Source: Powellomyces hirtus (taxonomy: Eukaryota; Chytridiomycota; Chytridiomycetes; Spizellomycetales; Powellomycetaceae). Taken from it: a stretch of DNA of 64,000 nt. The notes below the pieces were generated by a model, which searched no databases, was not told the DNA's origin, and was given only the letters and a program-made list of their open reading frames with translations. A program made the translations under genes and the position numbers. This document shows positions 11,465 to 22,344 of the stretch, piece by piece (the first letter of the stretch is position 1; the number at the start of each line of letters is the position of its first letter). The DNA lies in assembly GCA_025526995.1 (NCBI GenBank), contig JAHLKG010000006.1, forward strand, positions 620,001-684,000, written 5' to 3'.

Positions 11465-11964
11465 TGTTGAGACGTCTTGACATCTACAAACAGGAACTCA
11501 GCATACCAGATAGGTTGCTAGGTTGTTGTCAAGACTTGCAGAGGGTCTGAAGGTGCTTCCCAAGGTAGGGAAGGTCGCCTGTAGTGTTTGGCAGAGTGTA
11601 CTAGACAAGTAGAGTGTGTTGGACTGTTATTGTATTGGTTGGGGATGCCCAGAGGGCGTCCTTTTATAACAATTTGGATCATAGTACATATGTAGTGACA
11701 ATCTAACTGTGCCCTAGCTTAGTCAAGACGGCCCTGGCCTGGCCTAGTATTGTTCCCAATCACAAGGTGTCTTTTGGCCTTTTCTTGGCGCTTACATCAG
11801 CGCTCCAGACGTGTTCTAGGCCTTCCCAGGCCCTCTCCAGCTATTCTGGATCGTTCTAGACCATTCTGGACCATTCCAGACCATTCTAGACACAAGTGGA
11901 TGTCCTCCCACATGTCCTGTGTGCTCTAAGTCCTCCCAGAGGCGCCCACAGTTAGATTCCAACA
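11465..11964 (-). repeat. Family 1 LTR shared by units B (5') and C (3')
   Basis: A single 500-bp LTR lies between two internal regions: B's primer-binding site abuts it on the left and C's purine tract on the right. The rest of the array has LTR-spacer-LTR here. Markers after the first 150 bp are beta class and closest to the LTR at 17071-17570. This fits loss of one LTR plus spacer (801 bp) by LTR-LTR recombination. Confidence 0.9.
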
Positions 11965-11971
11965 CCCCCAC

Positions 11972-13810
11972 TCACGAAACATGTTTTGTGATCCCAAAGG
12001 TGTCCCTCAGTTTCAAGAACTGATCTCTAGCCAGTGGTTTTGTCAAGATGTCTGCAACCATGTCCTGAGTTGAGAGATACTCTAATGCAATCTCCAAGCG
12101 TCCTAGTGCTTCTCTGATAAAGTGGTACCTCACTTCAATGTGTTTGGTGCTGGCATGCAGTGTTGGGTTCTTAGCAAGAGCAATGGCACCCTGGTTGTCC
12201 TCAAAGAGCATTGTGGGTCCATCCTGCTTGAATCTGAGCTCCCCTGCAAGCAGACAAAGCCAAACAGCTTCCTTGGTGCACTGGGCTAGTGCCATGTACT
12301 CTGCTTCCGTGCTTGAAAGAGCTACAGTGGTCTGCCGCTTGGATTGCCAAGTGTTAGGCCCATTGAACATGAAGATGAATCCAGTGGTTGATCTCCTTGT
12401 GTCCAAACATCCAGCATAGTCAGAATCCGAGGATCCAACCAGCTTCCTAGGCTCAGAGGCATTCTCTTTGCCTCCCAGAAGGATTCCAAGTTCGCTTGTG
12501 CCCTTCAGGTATCTGATGATCCGCTTGGCAGCACTCCAATGCTCCTTTCCAGGCTTTGCAAGGTACTTGGACATGATTCCAACTGCAGCAGCAATGTCAG
12601 GGCGTGTTCCTAGCATGGCATAGATCAAACTGCCCACTGCATTCCTGTATGGCACAGAGCTCATCTCCAGCTCCTCCTTCTCGTTCTGAGGTGCCATGTT
12701 GTTTCTGAGGTGCAGGCCATCTTCCATAGGCGTGGCATGAACCTTGGCATCGCCCATGTTGAATTTCGAAACAACCTCTTCAACATACTTCTTCTGAGAT
12801 AACCAGATGGTGCGGGTGCTTCTGCTCCGTCTGATGTGAATCCCAAGGAAGTAATTCAGCTCTCCAAGGTCTGTCATCTCAAAAGCTCGCCTCAGCTCCT
12901 TCTTGACATCCCCCAGATGTTCCTTGCTTGATGAGGCCACAATGAGGTCGTCCACATAGATCAGAATGTACTCTGTTGTCCCATTCTGACTCCTGTAGTA
13001 CATGCAAGGCTCTGCAGTCAACTGCACAAAGCCCATAGACTTCAGTTTGTGGTCAATCTTGTGGTTGAAGCGCCTTGCGGATTGCTTGAGGCTGTAGAGG
13101 GGTCTCCCAAGCTTGCAGACCCGTCCTGGATGCTTGGGATCCTCAAAGCTCTCCGGTTGGTGCATGTAGATCACATAGTCCAGATCCCCTTGCAAGAATG
13201 CTGTGTTCACGTCCATCTGATGTGACTCCAAGTCGTCTGTGGCAATGATGGAGAACAGCAGTCTCATGGGGCCAAACTTGGCAACAGGAGCAAACATCCC
13301 CTGATAGTCCAATCCCTCTCTCTGAGAGAATCCCTTGGCAACAAGTCTTGCCTTGTATCTGTCAAGCTCTCCTGTGTCCTTCAGCTTTCGTTTGAAGACC
13401 CACTTGCATCCAATAACTTTTCTGTCCGTTGGCAGATCCACAAGTTGCCATGTCCCATTCTTGGCAAGAGCATCCATCTCTTCCTGAGCAGCCTGACGCC
13501 ATTGTGAAGCATCTGGCATGGTCTGGCTCTCCTTGTAGCTTGTGGGTTCGTTTGTGACAAAGGAGACAGCATAGGCAACTGCAGCAACGTTTGCAGCATT
13601 GCTTGAAGCCTTCCACTACTCTCCTGGCTTCCTGAGTCTTTTGGGGGTTGGAGAAGGCTCTGCAGCACTCTCATAGTCAGAGTACAGCTCAGGGGTCCGT
13701 TCCCTCACATTCTCCTCTCCCTCTGACATGTCTGTGTCCTCAGAGTTGTCACTGACATCCTGCAGCTCGTCACTGACATCCTGCAGCTTCATTTCAGGCC
13801 CAATTCCCAC
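11972..13810 (-). pseudogene. Unit C: RT-RNaseH frame with one TAG
   Basis: Open from 13810 (GTG) except for a TAG at about 13616-13618, where A, B and E have TGG (GEWWKASS reads GE-stop-WKASS). The main stretch 13519-11972 encodes a complete Copia RT with YVDD and RNaseH (STEAEYMALAQ, EDNQGAIALAKN, DILTKPLARDQ). This is the best-preserved RT of the family here. Confidence 0.88.
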
Positions 13811-16011
13811 TCAGCAGGCACTTGGGGTGTCTGAGCAGACTGGAGGGATGGAATGAAGCTCTTCTCATCGAATTTGACACGTCTGGAGAACAGGATCTTC
13901 TTAGTCTGTACGTCCATAAGCCGGTATTCCTTGCTGTGGGAGCTATATCCCAGCATGATGCACTTGACTGCAGCATCATCCAGCTTCTGGCGCTTGTTGG
14001 GTTGAATGTAGGCATAGGCAATGCATCCAAACATCCTCAAATGTCCCAGAGATCGTGGGATACCATGGAACATCTCATAAGGCGTCTTGGGGCATGCAAC
14101 AGTGGGAGATCTGTTCCTCAGATAGACTGCTGTCATGATTGCTTCTCCCCAGAAACGCTTGTCCAAGCCTGACTGCTTCAACAAACATCTCCCCATCTCC
14201 ACAAGGGTACAGTTGGCTCGTTCAGCAACACCATTTTGCTGTGGAGTATTTACTGAACTCCTCTGATGCTGTGTGCCCTTCTCCTTGAAGTGGTCCCTTA
14301 GCAAGTTGCTCATGTACTCGCCTCCTGGGTCGGATCTGACAGCTTTGATCTGCTTTCCATGTAGGGGGACGAGTGCTGCTTCCAGCTCCTGATAGTGCCT
14401 AGCAACTTCTCCCTTGGTCTTCATAAGGCAAACATGGAAATATCTCGTCTTGTCATCAATAAATGTGACGAAATAGCGATATCCAGTGATTGTGGGTGGT
14501 TCAACTGGTCCCCAGACATCTGTGTGGATCAATCCCAGCTTCTCTGATGCTCTGGAGGCCTGTGCCTTGGGGAATGGCGCTCTGCTTGCTTTGCTGCGTG
14601 CACAAGTGTCACAAATGCTCAAGCTCCCACTGGTTTGAACGCCCTTGGCAAGCTTGGTGAGCCTTCCAATGTCTGCAACGTTCAAATGGCCGAGTCTCTG
14701 ATGCCATAGGGAAAAGTCCTGACTTGTTGTGTCCCTTCCAACATTGTGGGCAATCCCAGCATTTGCCTGCCCATGTGTTGTCTCGAATGTGTAGACAAAT
14801 TGGTTCTCTTTGGCAAGGAAAGCCGTCCCATCCTTTGCAATGATCCGAGCAGCTTGTGGTCCCACTTCAAAACAAGCTCCAGCTTTGGCAAGGCGAGCCA
14901 GTGATAGGAGGTTCTTGGTCATCTTGGGGACGTGCCAGCAGTTCTGGATTTGCAGGGGCACTGTCTTCCCCTCTGTGTTGATCACCCATGTGTGAAGCGT
15001 TCCATGCCCCACAGCTTCCAATGTGTGATTGTCTGCCATCTCAATGGCGACAGGAGACATCTTCTCATAGTCCCCAAACAGCTCTCTGCGGCCAGTCATG
15101 TGCTGAGAGGCTCCTGAGTCCAAAATCCAAGTGTTGGATGTCAGGGATGGCATCTGAGTTCCAATGGTGGTGAAAGCAAAGCCTCCAGGCGTCTGTTGAG
15201 TCAAGTTGGCCTGGTTTAGGCCCTTCTTCTCGTCTGCTGCCCTCTTGTGGCATTCCTTCTTGATGTGGCCCTTCTTGTTGCAGTAGTGACAGACTGCCTC
15301 CTTCTTCCAATCTGGCTTTCCCCCAGCCTTGTTGGTCTCCTGAGCATTCCCTTTGGTGTCAGCTTGTGTGAAGAAGGCTTTTGCTGCCGTTTCAGAGTTC
15401 TTCTTTCCATCTGCACGCCTCATTTCCTCCTGCAACAGCCTGGATGTCACAAAAGCCAAGTCCAGCTTCTCACTGGTCGACTCCAGAGTCATCACAAGGG
15501 TGTCAAAGGCTTCTGGAAGGGAAGAGAGCAAGGAGAACACATGGTCCTCCTCAGAAACGGGAGCTCTGATGGCTGCAAGTTCCTGGGTCATCCTCTTGAT
15601 CTTGTTGATGTGGATGGTCATGGAATCAGTTGGGTCCATTGTCACAGTGAGGAACCGACGTCTCAGGAAGTGTCTGTTGGCAACCCCCTTCTTCTCATGC
15701 ACCTCCTTCAGCTTTTCCCATGCTTCAAGGGCGGATTCGGCCTCATGAACATGCATCAATTGCTCATCATTCAAAGACATGATCAGCAGAGCCAGAGCTC
15801 TCTCATCTCGACATATCCAGTCGTCTGATGCTGTGTTGGTGGCCTTGGCAGTTCCAGAGCCGTCCTTGATGTCAATGGCATCCCAAAGTCCCTTCTCAAT
15901 CAACAGCATCTTCATTTTCAACTTCCAAATGTGAAAGTTCTCCCCAGTGAACCTCTCAATGGACACTCGGATGTCAGAGTCCCCAGCCATCTTGTGCAAA
16001 GAGTGTGGCAA
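13789..16011 (-). CDS. Unit C: gag-protease-integrase polyprotein
   Basis: 740 residues from ATG at 16011. Approximate order: gag N-terminus with FTGENFHIWKLKM, UBN2 gag core (60-180), CCHC knuckle CHYCNKKGHIKKECHKR (around 240), aspartic protease ILDSGASQHMT, GAG_preINT HQRLGHLN...CDTC, and integrase with LIHTDVWGP, AVRSDPGGEY and NTPQQNGVAERAN holding the D, D and E of the triad. It processes cDNA ends and joins them to the target. Translation of the downstream RT would need a -1 shift in the last 22 nt. It is intact as a frame, but the element as a whole is defective. Confidence 0.9.
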   Translation of the reverse strand: MPHSLHKMAGDSDIRVSIERFTGENFHIWKLKMKMLLIEKGLWDAIDIKDGSGTAKATNTASDDWICRDERALALLIMSLNDEQLMHVHEAESALEAWEKLKEVHEKKGVANRHFLRRRFLTVTMDPTDSMTIHINKIKRMTQELAAIRAPVSEEDHVFSLLSSLPEAFDTLVMTLESTSEKLDLAFVTSRLLQEEMRRADGKKNSETAAKAFFTQADTKGNAQETNKAGGKPDWKKEAVCHYCNKKGHIKKECHKRAADEKKGLNQANLTQQTPGGFAFTTIGTQMPSLTSNTWILDSGASQHMTGRRELFGDYEKMSPVAIEMADNHTLEAVGHGTLHTWVINTEGKTVPLQIQNCWHVPKMTKNLLSLARLAKAGACFEVGPQAARIIAKDGTAFLAKENQFVYTFETTHGQANAGIAHNVGRDTTSQDFSLWHQRLGHLNVADIGRLTKLAKGVQTSGSLSICDTCARSKASRAPFPKAQASRASEKLGLIHTDVWGPVEPPTITGYRYFVTFIDDKTRYFHVCLMKTKGEVARHYQELEAALVPLHGKQIKAVRSDPGGEYMSNLLRDHFKEKGTQHQRSSVNTPQQNGVAERANCTLVEMGRCLLKQSGLDKRFWGEAIMTAVYLRNRSPTVACPKTPYEMFHGIPRSLGHLRMFGCIAYAYIQPNKRQKLDDAAVKCIMLGYSSHSKEYRLMDVQTKKILFSRRVKFDEKSFIPSLQSAQTPQVPAEWELGLK

Positions 16012-16269
16012 AATGGGATAGTCCCGGTGTTCAACCGCAAGTGGTCAGAACCTGCTCCAGAAAATCCACTCCAGTCCAGTCCAGTCCAGACAATAGCTCG
16101 TTTGATGGTCAGACGCAGGTGTCCTATGCCTGCTATCTAGGCTTCTCGAGTGCTCAAACAGTTCTCCAAGTCCTCAGCAGCACCAGTGATAGGCACAGTG
16201 ACGTGTTTCCCAGATAGGGATAGAGGTGGAGTCAGTAATGTTCAGACAGCTGTGTCAGGGCTCATAACC

Positions 16270-16769
16270 TGTTGAGACGTCTTGACATCTACAAACAGGA
16301 ACTCAGCATACCAGATAGGTTGCTAGGTTCTTGTCAAGACTTGCAGAGGGTCTGAAGGTGCTTCCCAAGGTAGGGAAGGTCGCCTGTAGTGTTTGGCAGA
16401 GTGTACTAGACAAGTAAAGTGTGTTGGACTGTTATTATATTGGTTGGGGATGCCCAGAGGGCGTCCTTTTATAACAATTTGGATCATAGTACATGTGTAG
16501 TGACAATCTAACTGTGCCCTAGCTTGGCCAAGACGGCCCTGGCCTGGCCTAGTATTGTTCCCAATCACAGGGTGTCTTTTTGCCTTTTCTTGGCGCTTCT
16601 ATCAGCGCTCCAGACGTGTTCTAGGCCTTCCCAGGCCCTCTCCAGCTATTCTGGATCGTTCTAGACCATTCTGGACCATTCCAGACCATTCTAGACACAA
16701 GTGGATGTCCTCCCACATGTCCCGTGTGCTCTAAGTCCTCCCAGAGGCGCCCACAGGTAGATTCCAACA
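16270..16769 (-). repeat. Family 1 LTR (5' LTR of unit C, alpha class)
   Basis: 500 bp, TG...CA ends. The primer-binding site lies at 16259-16269. Confidence 0.92.
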
Positions 16770-17070
16770 AGAAGACCAGCTTTGACATTCCGAAAACAAA
16801 AACGCGACCAGCTGGCAAGGAAGGGATTCCCAACACCGTGCGGCACTGGAGAGAAGCAGATGAGCTACCCCTAACCTCCCTATTCTACACTGGCTTGGAC
16901 GACACTCCTGTCACAGGAACTGGTCACAAGCATACAAGAATAGAAGAAGAAAGCTGTTTGGCCATTGCCTGCACAGATGGCACAAATGATACGACGAAAC
17001 AACATGGACTGCAGAAGCCGAGGATGCTTTTGCACAGATGAAAACAGTGAATAAAGGGCAAGGCGCAGCC
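16770..17070. repeat. 301-bp inter-LTR spacer, copy 3
   Basis: Same boundaries and near-identical sequence to 924-1224 and 6472-6772. Confidence 0.85.
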
Positions 17071-17570
17071 TGTTGCGACGTCTTGACATCTACAAACAGG
17101 AACTCAGCATACCAGATAGGTTGCTAGGTTGTTGTCAAGACTTGCAGAGGGTCTGAAGGTGCTTCCCAAGGTAGGGAAGGTCGCCTGTAGTGTTTGGCAG
17201 AGTGTACTAGACAAGTAGAGTGTGTTGGACTGTTATTGTATTGGTTGGGGATGCCCAGAGGGCGTCCTTTTATAACAATTTGGATCATAGTACATATGTA
17301 GTGACAATCTAACTGTGCCCTAGCTTAGTCAAGACGGCCCTGACCTGGCCTAGTATTGTTCCCAATCACAAGGTGTCTTTTGGCCTTTTCTTGGCGCTTA
17401 CATCAGCGCTCCAGACGTGTTCTACGCCTTCCCAGGCCCTCTCCAGCTATTCTGGATCGTTCTAGACCATTCTGGACCATTCCAGACCATTCTAGACACA
17501 AGTGGATGTCCTCCCACATGTCCTGTGTGCTCTAAGTCCTCCCAGAGGCGCCCACAGTTAGATTCCAACA
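17071..17570 (-). repeat. Family 1 LTR (3' LTR of unit D, beta class)
   Basis: 500 bp, with TGTTGCGACG where the other copies have TGTTGAGACG. Otherwise closest to the LTR at 11465-11964. Confidence 0.92.
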
Positions 17571-17577
17571 CCCCCAC

Positions 17578-19385
17578 TCACGAAACATGTTTTGTGATCC
17601 CAAAGGTGTCCCTCAGTTTCAAGAACTGATCTCTAGCCAGTGGTTTTGTCAAGATGTCTGCAACCATGTCCTGAGTTGAGAGATACTCTAATGCAATCTC
17701 CAAGCGTCCTAGTGCTTCTCTGATAAAGTGGTACCTCACTTCAATGTGTTTGGTGCTGGCATGCAGTGTTGGGTTCTTAGCAAGAGCAATGGCACCCTGG
17801 TTGTCCTCAAAGAGCATTGTGGGTCCATCCTGCTTGAATCTGAGCTCCCCTGCAAGCAGACAAAGCCAAACAGCTTCCTTGGTGCACTGGGCTAGTGCCA
17901 TGTACTCTGCTTCCGTGCTTGAAAGAGCTACAGTGGTCTGCCGCTTGGATTGCCAGGTGTTAGGCCCATTGAACATGAAGATGAATCCAGTGGTTGATCT
18001 CCTTGTGTCCAAACATCCAGCATAGTCAGAATCCGAGGATCCAACCAGCTTCCTAGGCTCAGAGGCATTCTCTTTGCCTCCCAGAAGGATTCCAAGTTTG
18101 CTTGTGCCCTTCAGGTATCTGATGATCCGCTTGGCAGCACTCCAATGCTCCTTTCCAGGCTTTGCAAGGTACTTGGACATGATTCCAACTGCAGCAGCAA
18201 TGTCAGGGCGTGTTCCTAGCATGGCATAGATCAAACTGCCCACTGCATTCCTGTATGGCACAGAGCTCATCTCCAGCTCCTCCTTCTCGTTCTGAGGTGC
18301 CATGTTGTTTCTGAGGTGCAGGCCATGTTCCATAGGCGTGGCATGAACCTTGGCATCGCCCATGTTGAATTTCGAAACAACCTCTTCAACATACTTCTTC
18401 TGAGATAACCAGATGGTGCGGGTGCTTCTGCTCCGTCTGATGTGAATCCCAAGGAAGTAATTCAGCTCTCCAAGGTCTGTCATCTCAAAAGCTCGCCTCA
18501 GCTCCTTCTTGACATCCCCCAGATGTTCCTTGCTTGATGAGGCCACAATGAGGTCGTCCACATAGATCAGAATGTACTCTGTTGTCCCATTCTGGCTCCT
18601 GTAGTACATGCAAGGCTCTGTAGTCGACTGCACAAAGCCCATAGACTTCAGTTTGTGGTCAATCTTGTGGTTGAAGAGCCTTCAAGCTTGCAGACCCGTC
18701 CTGGATGCTTGGAATCCTCAAAGCTCTCCGGTTGGTGCATGTAGATCACATAGTCCAGATCCCCTTGCAAGAATGCTGTGTTCACGTCCATCTGATGTGA
18801 CTCCAAGTCAACTGTGGCAATGATGGAGAACAGCAGTCTCATGGGGCCAAACTTGGCAACAGGAGCAAACATCCCCTGATAGTCCAATCCCTCTCTCTGA
18901 GAGAATCCCTTGGCAACAAGTCTTGCCTTGTATCTGTCAAGCTCTCCTGTGTCCTTCAGCTTTCGTTTGAAGACCCACTTGCATCCAATAACTTTTCTGC
19001 CCGTTGGCAGATCCACAAGTTGCCATGTCCCATTCTTGGCAAGAGCATCCATCTCTTCCTGAGCAGCCTGACGCCATTGCGAAGCATCTGGCATGGTCTG
19101 GCTCTCCTTGTAGCTTGTGGGTTTGTTTGTGACAAAGGAGACAGCATAGGCAACTGCAGCAACGTTTGCAGCATTGCTTGAAGCCTTCCACTACTCTCCT
19201 GGCTTCCTGAGTCTTTTGGGGGTTGGAGAAGGCTCTGCAGCACTCTCATAGTCAGAGTACAGCTCAGGGGTCCGTTCCCTCACATTCTCCTCTCCCTCTG
19301 ACATGTCTGTGTCCTCAGAGTTGTCACTGACATCCTGCAGCTCGTCACTGACATCCTGCAGCTTCATTTCAGGCCCAATTCCCAC
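17578..19385 (-). pseudogene. Unit D: RT-RNaseH, broken
   Basis: Pieces lie at 19385-19191 (ends at the TAG shared with C), 19094-18648 (ends after the RT deletion shared with B) and 18642-17578 (intact YVDD and RNaseH). TVDLESH and NKPTSYKE are shared with B, against TDDLESH and NEPTSYKE in A and C. Confidence 0.88.
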
Positions 19386-21586
19386 TCAGCAGGCACTTGG
19401 GGTGTCTGAGCAGACTGGAGGGATGGAATGAAGCTCTTCTCATCGAATTTGACACGTCTGGAGAACAGGATCTTCTTAGTCTGTACGTCCATAAGCCGGT
19501 ATTCCTTGCTGTGGGAGCTATATCCCAGCATGATGCACTTGACTGCAGCATCATCCAGCTTCTGGCGCTTGTTGGGTTGAATGTAGGCATAGGCAATGCA
19601 TCCAAACATCCTCAAATGTCCCAGAGATCGTGGGATACCATGGAACATCTCATAAGGCGTCTTGGGGCATGCAACAGTGGGAGATCTGTTCCTCAGATAG
19701 ACTGCTGTCATGATTGCTTCTCCCCAGAAACGCTTGTCCAAGCCTGACTGCTTCAACAAACATCTCCCCATCTCCACAAGGGTACAGTTGGCTCGTTCAG
19801 CAACACCATTTTGCTGTGGAGTATTTACTGAACTCCTCTGATGCTGTGTGCCCTTCTCCTTGAAGTGGTCCCTTAGCAAGTTGCTCATGTACTCGCCTCC
19901 TGGGTCGGATCTGACAGCTTTGATCTGCTTTCCATGTAGGGGGACGAGTGCTGCTTCCAGCTCCTGATAGTGCCTAGCAACTTCTCCCTTGGTCTTCATA
20001 AGGCAAACATGGAAATATCTCGTCTTGTCATCAATAAATGTGACGAAATAGCGATATCCAGTGATTGTGGGTGGTTCAACTGGTCCCCAGACATCTGTGT
20101 GGATCAATCCCAGCTTCTCTGATGCTCTGGAGGCCTGTGCCTTGGGGAATGGCGCTCTGCTTGCTTTGCTGCGTGCACAAGTGTCACAAATGCTCAAGCT
20201 CCCACTGGTTTGAACGCCCTTGGCAAGCTTGGTGAGCCTTCCAATGTCTGCAACGTTCAAATGGCCGAGTCTCTGATGCCATAGGGACAAGTCCTGACTT
20301 GTTGTGTCCCTTCCAACATTGTGGGCAATCCCAGCATTTGCCTGCCCATGTGTTGTCTCGAATGTGTAGACAAATTGGTTCTCTTTGGCAAGGAAAGCCG
20401 TCCCATCCTTTGCAATGATCCGAGCAGCTTGTGGTCCCACTTCAAAACAAGCTCCAGCTTTGGCAAGGCGAGCCAGTGATAGGAGGTTCTTGGTCATCTT
20501 GGGGACGTGCCAGCAGTTCTGGATTTGCAGGGGCACTGTCTTCCCCTCTGTGTTGATCACCCATGTGTGAAGCGTTCCATGCCCCACAGCTTCCAATGTG
20601 TGATTGTCTGCCATCTCAATGGCGACAGGAGACATCTTCTCATAGTCCCCAAACAGCTCTCTGCGGCCAGTCATGTGCTGAGAGGCTCCTGAGTCCAAAA
20701 TCCAAGTGTTGGATGTCAGGGATGGCATCTGAGTTCCAATGGTGGTGAAAGCAAAGCCTCCAGGCGTCTGTTGAGTCAAGTTGGCCTGGTTTAGGCCCTT
20801 CTTCTCGTCTGCTGCCCTCTTGTGGCATTCCTTCTTGATGTGGCCCTTCTTGTTGCAGTAGTGACAGACTGCCTCCTTCTTCCAATCTGGCTTTCCCCCA
20901 GCCTTGTTGGTCTCCTGAGCATTCCCTTTGGTGTCAGCTTGTGTGAAGAAGGCTTTTGCTGCCGTTTCAGAGTTCTTCTTTCCATCTGCACACCTCATTT
21001 CCTCCTGCAACAGCCTGGATGTCACAAAAGCCAAGTCCAGCTTCTCACTGGTCGACTCCAGAGTCATCACAAGGGTGTCAAAGGCTTCTGGAAGGGAAGA
21101 GAGCAAGGAGAACACATGGTCCTCCTCAGAAACGGGAGCTCTGATGGCTGCAAGTTCCTGGGTCATCCTCTTGATCTTGTTGATGTGGATGGTCATGGAA
21201 TCAGTTGGGTCCATTGTCACAGTGAGGAACCGACGTCTCAGGAAGTGTCTGTTGGCAACCCCCTTCTTCTCATGCACCTCCCTCAGCTTTTCCCATGCTT
21301 CAAGGGCGGATTCGGCCTCATGAACATGCATCAATTGCTCATCATTCAAAGACATGATCAGCAGAGCCAGAGCTCTCTCATCTCGACGTATCCAGTCGTC
21401 TGATGCTGTGTTGGTGGCCTTGGCAGTTCCAGAGCCGTCCTTGATGTCAATGGCATCCCAAAGTCCCTTCTCAATCAACAGCATCTTCATTTTCAACTTC
21501 CAAATGTGAAAGTTCTCCCCAGTGAACCTCTCAATGGACACTCGGATGTCAGAGTCCCCAGCCATCTTGTGCAAAGAGTGTGGCAA
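19364..21586 (-). CDS. Unit D: gag-protease-integrase polyprotein
   Basis: 740 residues, differing from unit C at only a few positions (for example DWIRRD for DWICRD, EKLREV for EKLKEV, EEMRCADG for EEMRRADG). All gag, CCHC, DSG and integrase catalytic motifs are present. The C/D similarity marks a recent duplication. The frame is open but the downstream RT is destroyed. Confidence 0.9.
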   Translation of the reverse strand: MPHSLHKMAGDSDIRVSIERFTGENFHIWKLKMKMLLIEKGLWDAIDIKDGSGTAKATNTASDDWIRRDERALALLIMSLNDEQLMHVHEAESALEAWEKLREVHEKKGVANRHFLRRRFLTVTMDPTDSMTIHINKIKRMTQELAAIRAPVSEEDHVFSLLSSLPEAFDTLVMTLESTSEKLDLAFVTSRLLQEEMRCADGKKNSETAAKAFFTQADTKGNAQETNKAGGKPDWKKEAVCHYCNKKGHIKKECHKRAADEKKGLNQANLTQQTPGGFAFTTIGTQMPSLTSNTWILDSGASQHMTGRRELFGDYEKMSPVAIEMADNHTLEAVGHGTLHTWVINTEGKTVPLQIQNCWHVPKMTKNLLSLARLAKAGACFEVGPQAARIIAKDGTAFLAKENQFVYTFETTHGQANAGIAHNVGRDTTSQDLSLWHQRLGHLNVADIGRLTKLAKGVQTSGSLSICDTCARSKASRAPFPKAQASRASEKLGLIHTDVWGPVEPPTITGYRYFVTFIDDKTRYFHVCLMKTKGEVARHYQELEAALVPLHGKQIKAVRSDPGGEYMSNLLRDHFKEKGTQHQRSSVNTPQQNGVAERANCTLVEMGRCLLKQSGLDKRFWGEAIMTAVYLRNRSPTVACPKTPYEMFHGIPRSLGHLRMFGCIAYAYIQPNKRQKLDDAAVKCIMLGYSSHSKEYRLMDVQTKKILFSRRVKFDEKSFIPSLQSAQTPQVPAEWELGLK

Positions 21587-21844
21587 AATGGGATAGTCCC
21601 GGTGTTCAACCGCAAGTGGTCAGAACCTGCTCCAGAAAATCCACTCCAGTCCAGTCCAGTCCAGACAATAGCTCGTTCAATGGTCAGACGCAGGTGTCCT
21701 ATGCCTGCTATCTAGGCTTCTCGAGTGCTCAAACAGTTCTCCAAGTCCTCAGCAGCACCAGTGATAGGCACAGTGACGTGTTTCCCAGATAGGGATAGAG
21801 GTGGAGTCAGTAATGTTCAGACAGCTGTGTCAGGGCTCATAACC

Positions 21845-22344
21845 TGTTGAGACGTCTTGACATCTACAAACAGGAACTCAGCATACCAGATAGGTTGCTA
21901 GGTTCTTGTCAAGACTTGCAGAGGGTCTGAAGGTGCTTCCCAAGGTAGGGAAGGTTGCCTGTAGTGTTTGGCAGAGTGTACTAGACAAGTAAAGTGTGTT
22001 GGACTGTTATTATATTGGTTGGGGATGCCCAGAGGGCGTCCTTTTATAACAATTTGGATCATAGTACATGTGTAGTGACAATCTAACTGTGCCCTAGCTT
22101 GGCCAAGACGGCCCTGGCCTGGCCTAGTATTGTTCCCAATCACAGGGTGTCTTTTTGCCTTTTCTTGGCGCTTCTATCAGCGCTCCAGACGTGTTCTAGG
22201 CCTTCCCAGGCCCTCTCCAGCTATTCTGGATCGTTCTAGACCATTCTGGACCATTCCAGACCATTCTAGACACAAGTGGATGTCCTCCCACATGTCCCGT
22301 GTGCTCTAAGTCCTCCCAGAGGCGCCCACAGGTAGATTCCAACA
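21845..22344 (-). repeat. Family 1 LTR (5' LTR of unit D, alpha class)
   Basis: 500 bp, TG...CA ends. Its outer end is fused at 22345 to inverted RT sequence. Confidence 0.92.

Larger units (their letters stand above)
6773..11964 (-). mobile_element. Family 1 Copia, unit B (most damaged)
   Basis: 3' LTR at 6773-7272; 5' LTR at 11465-11964, which is also the 3' LTR of unit C. Defects: the 60-nt gag deletion and integrase TGA shared with A; an RT deletion of about 32 nt shared with D; its own TAG in RT; YVDN; and one copy rather than two of the short acidic linker repeat. Gag-INT is A-like while RT-RNaseH matches D, so B is a mosaic. Confidence 0.92.
11465..16769 (-). mobile_element. Family 1 Copia, unit C (least damaged)
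   Basis: LTRs at 11465-11964 and 16270-16769. Full-length gag-PR-INT frame with the 20-residue gag segment and CAG codon that A and B lack, intact RT with YVDD, and intact RNaseH. Remaining defects are a TAG in the acidic linker before RT and the INT/RT frame change found in all units. Confidence 0.93.
17071..22344 (-). mobile_element. Family 1 Copia, unit D
   Basis: LTRs at 17071-17570 and 21845-22344. The gag-PR-INT frame is almost identical to C. RT carries the TAG of C, the deletion of about 32 nt of B, and YVDD. At 22344/22345 its 5' LTR terminus joins directly to RT sequence of the opposite orientation (unit E). Confidence 0.93.
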
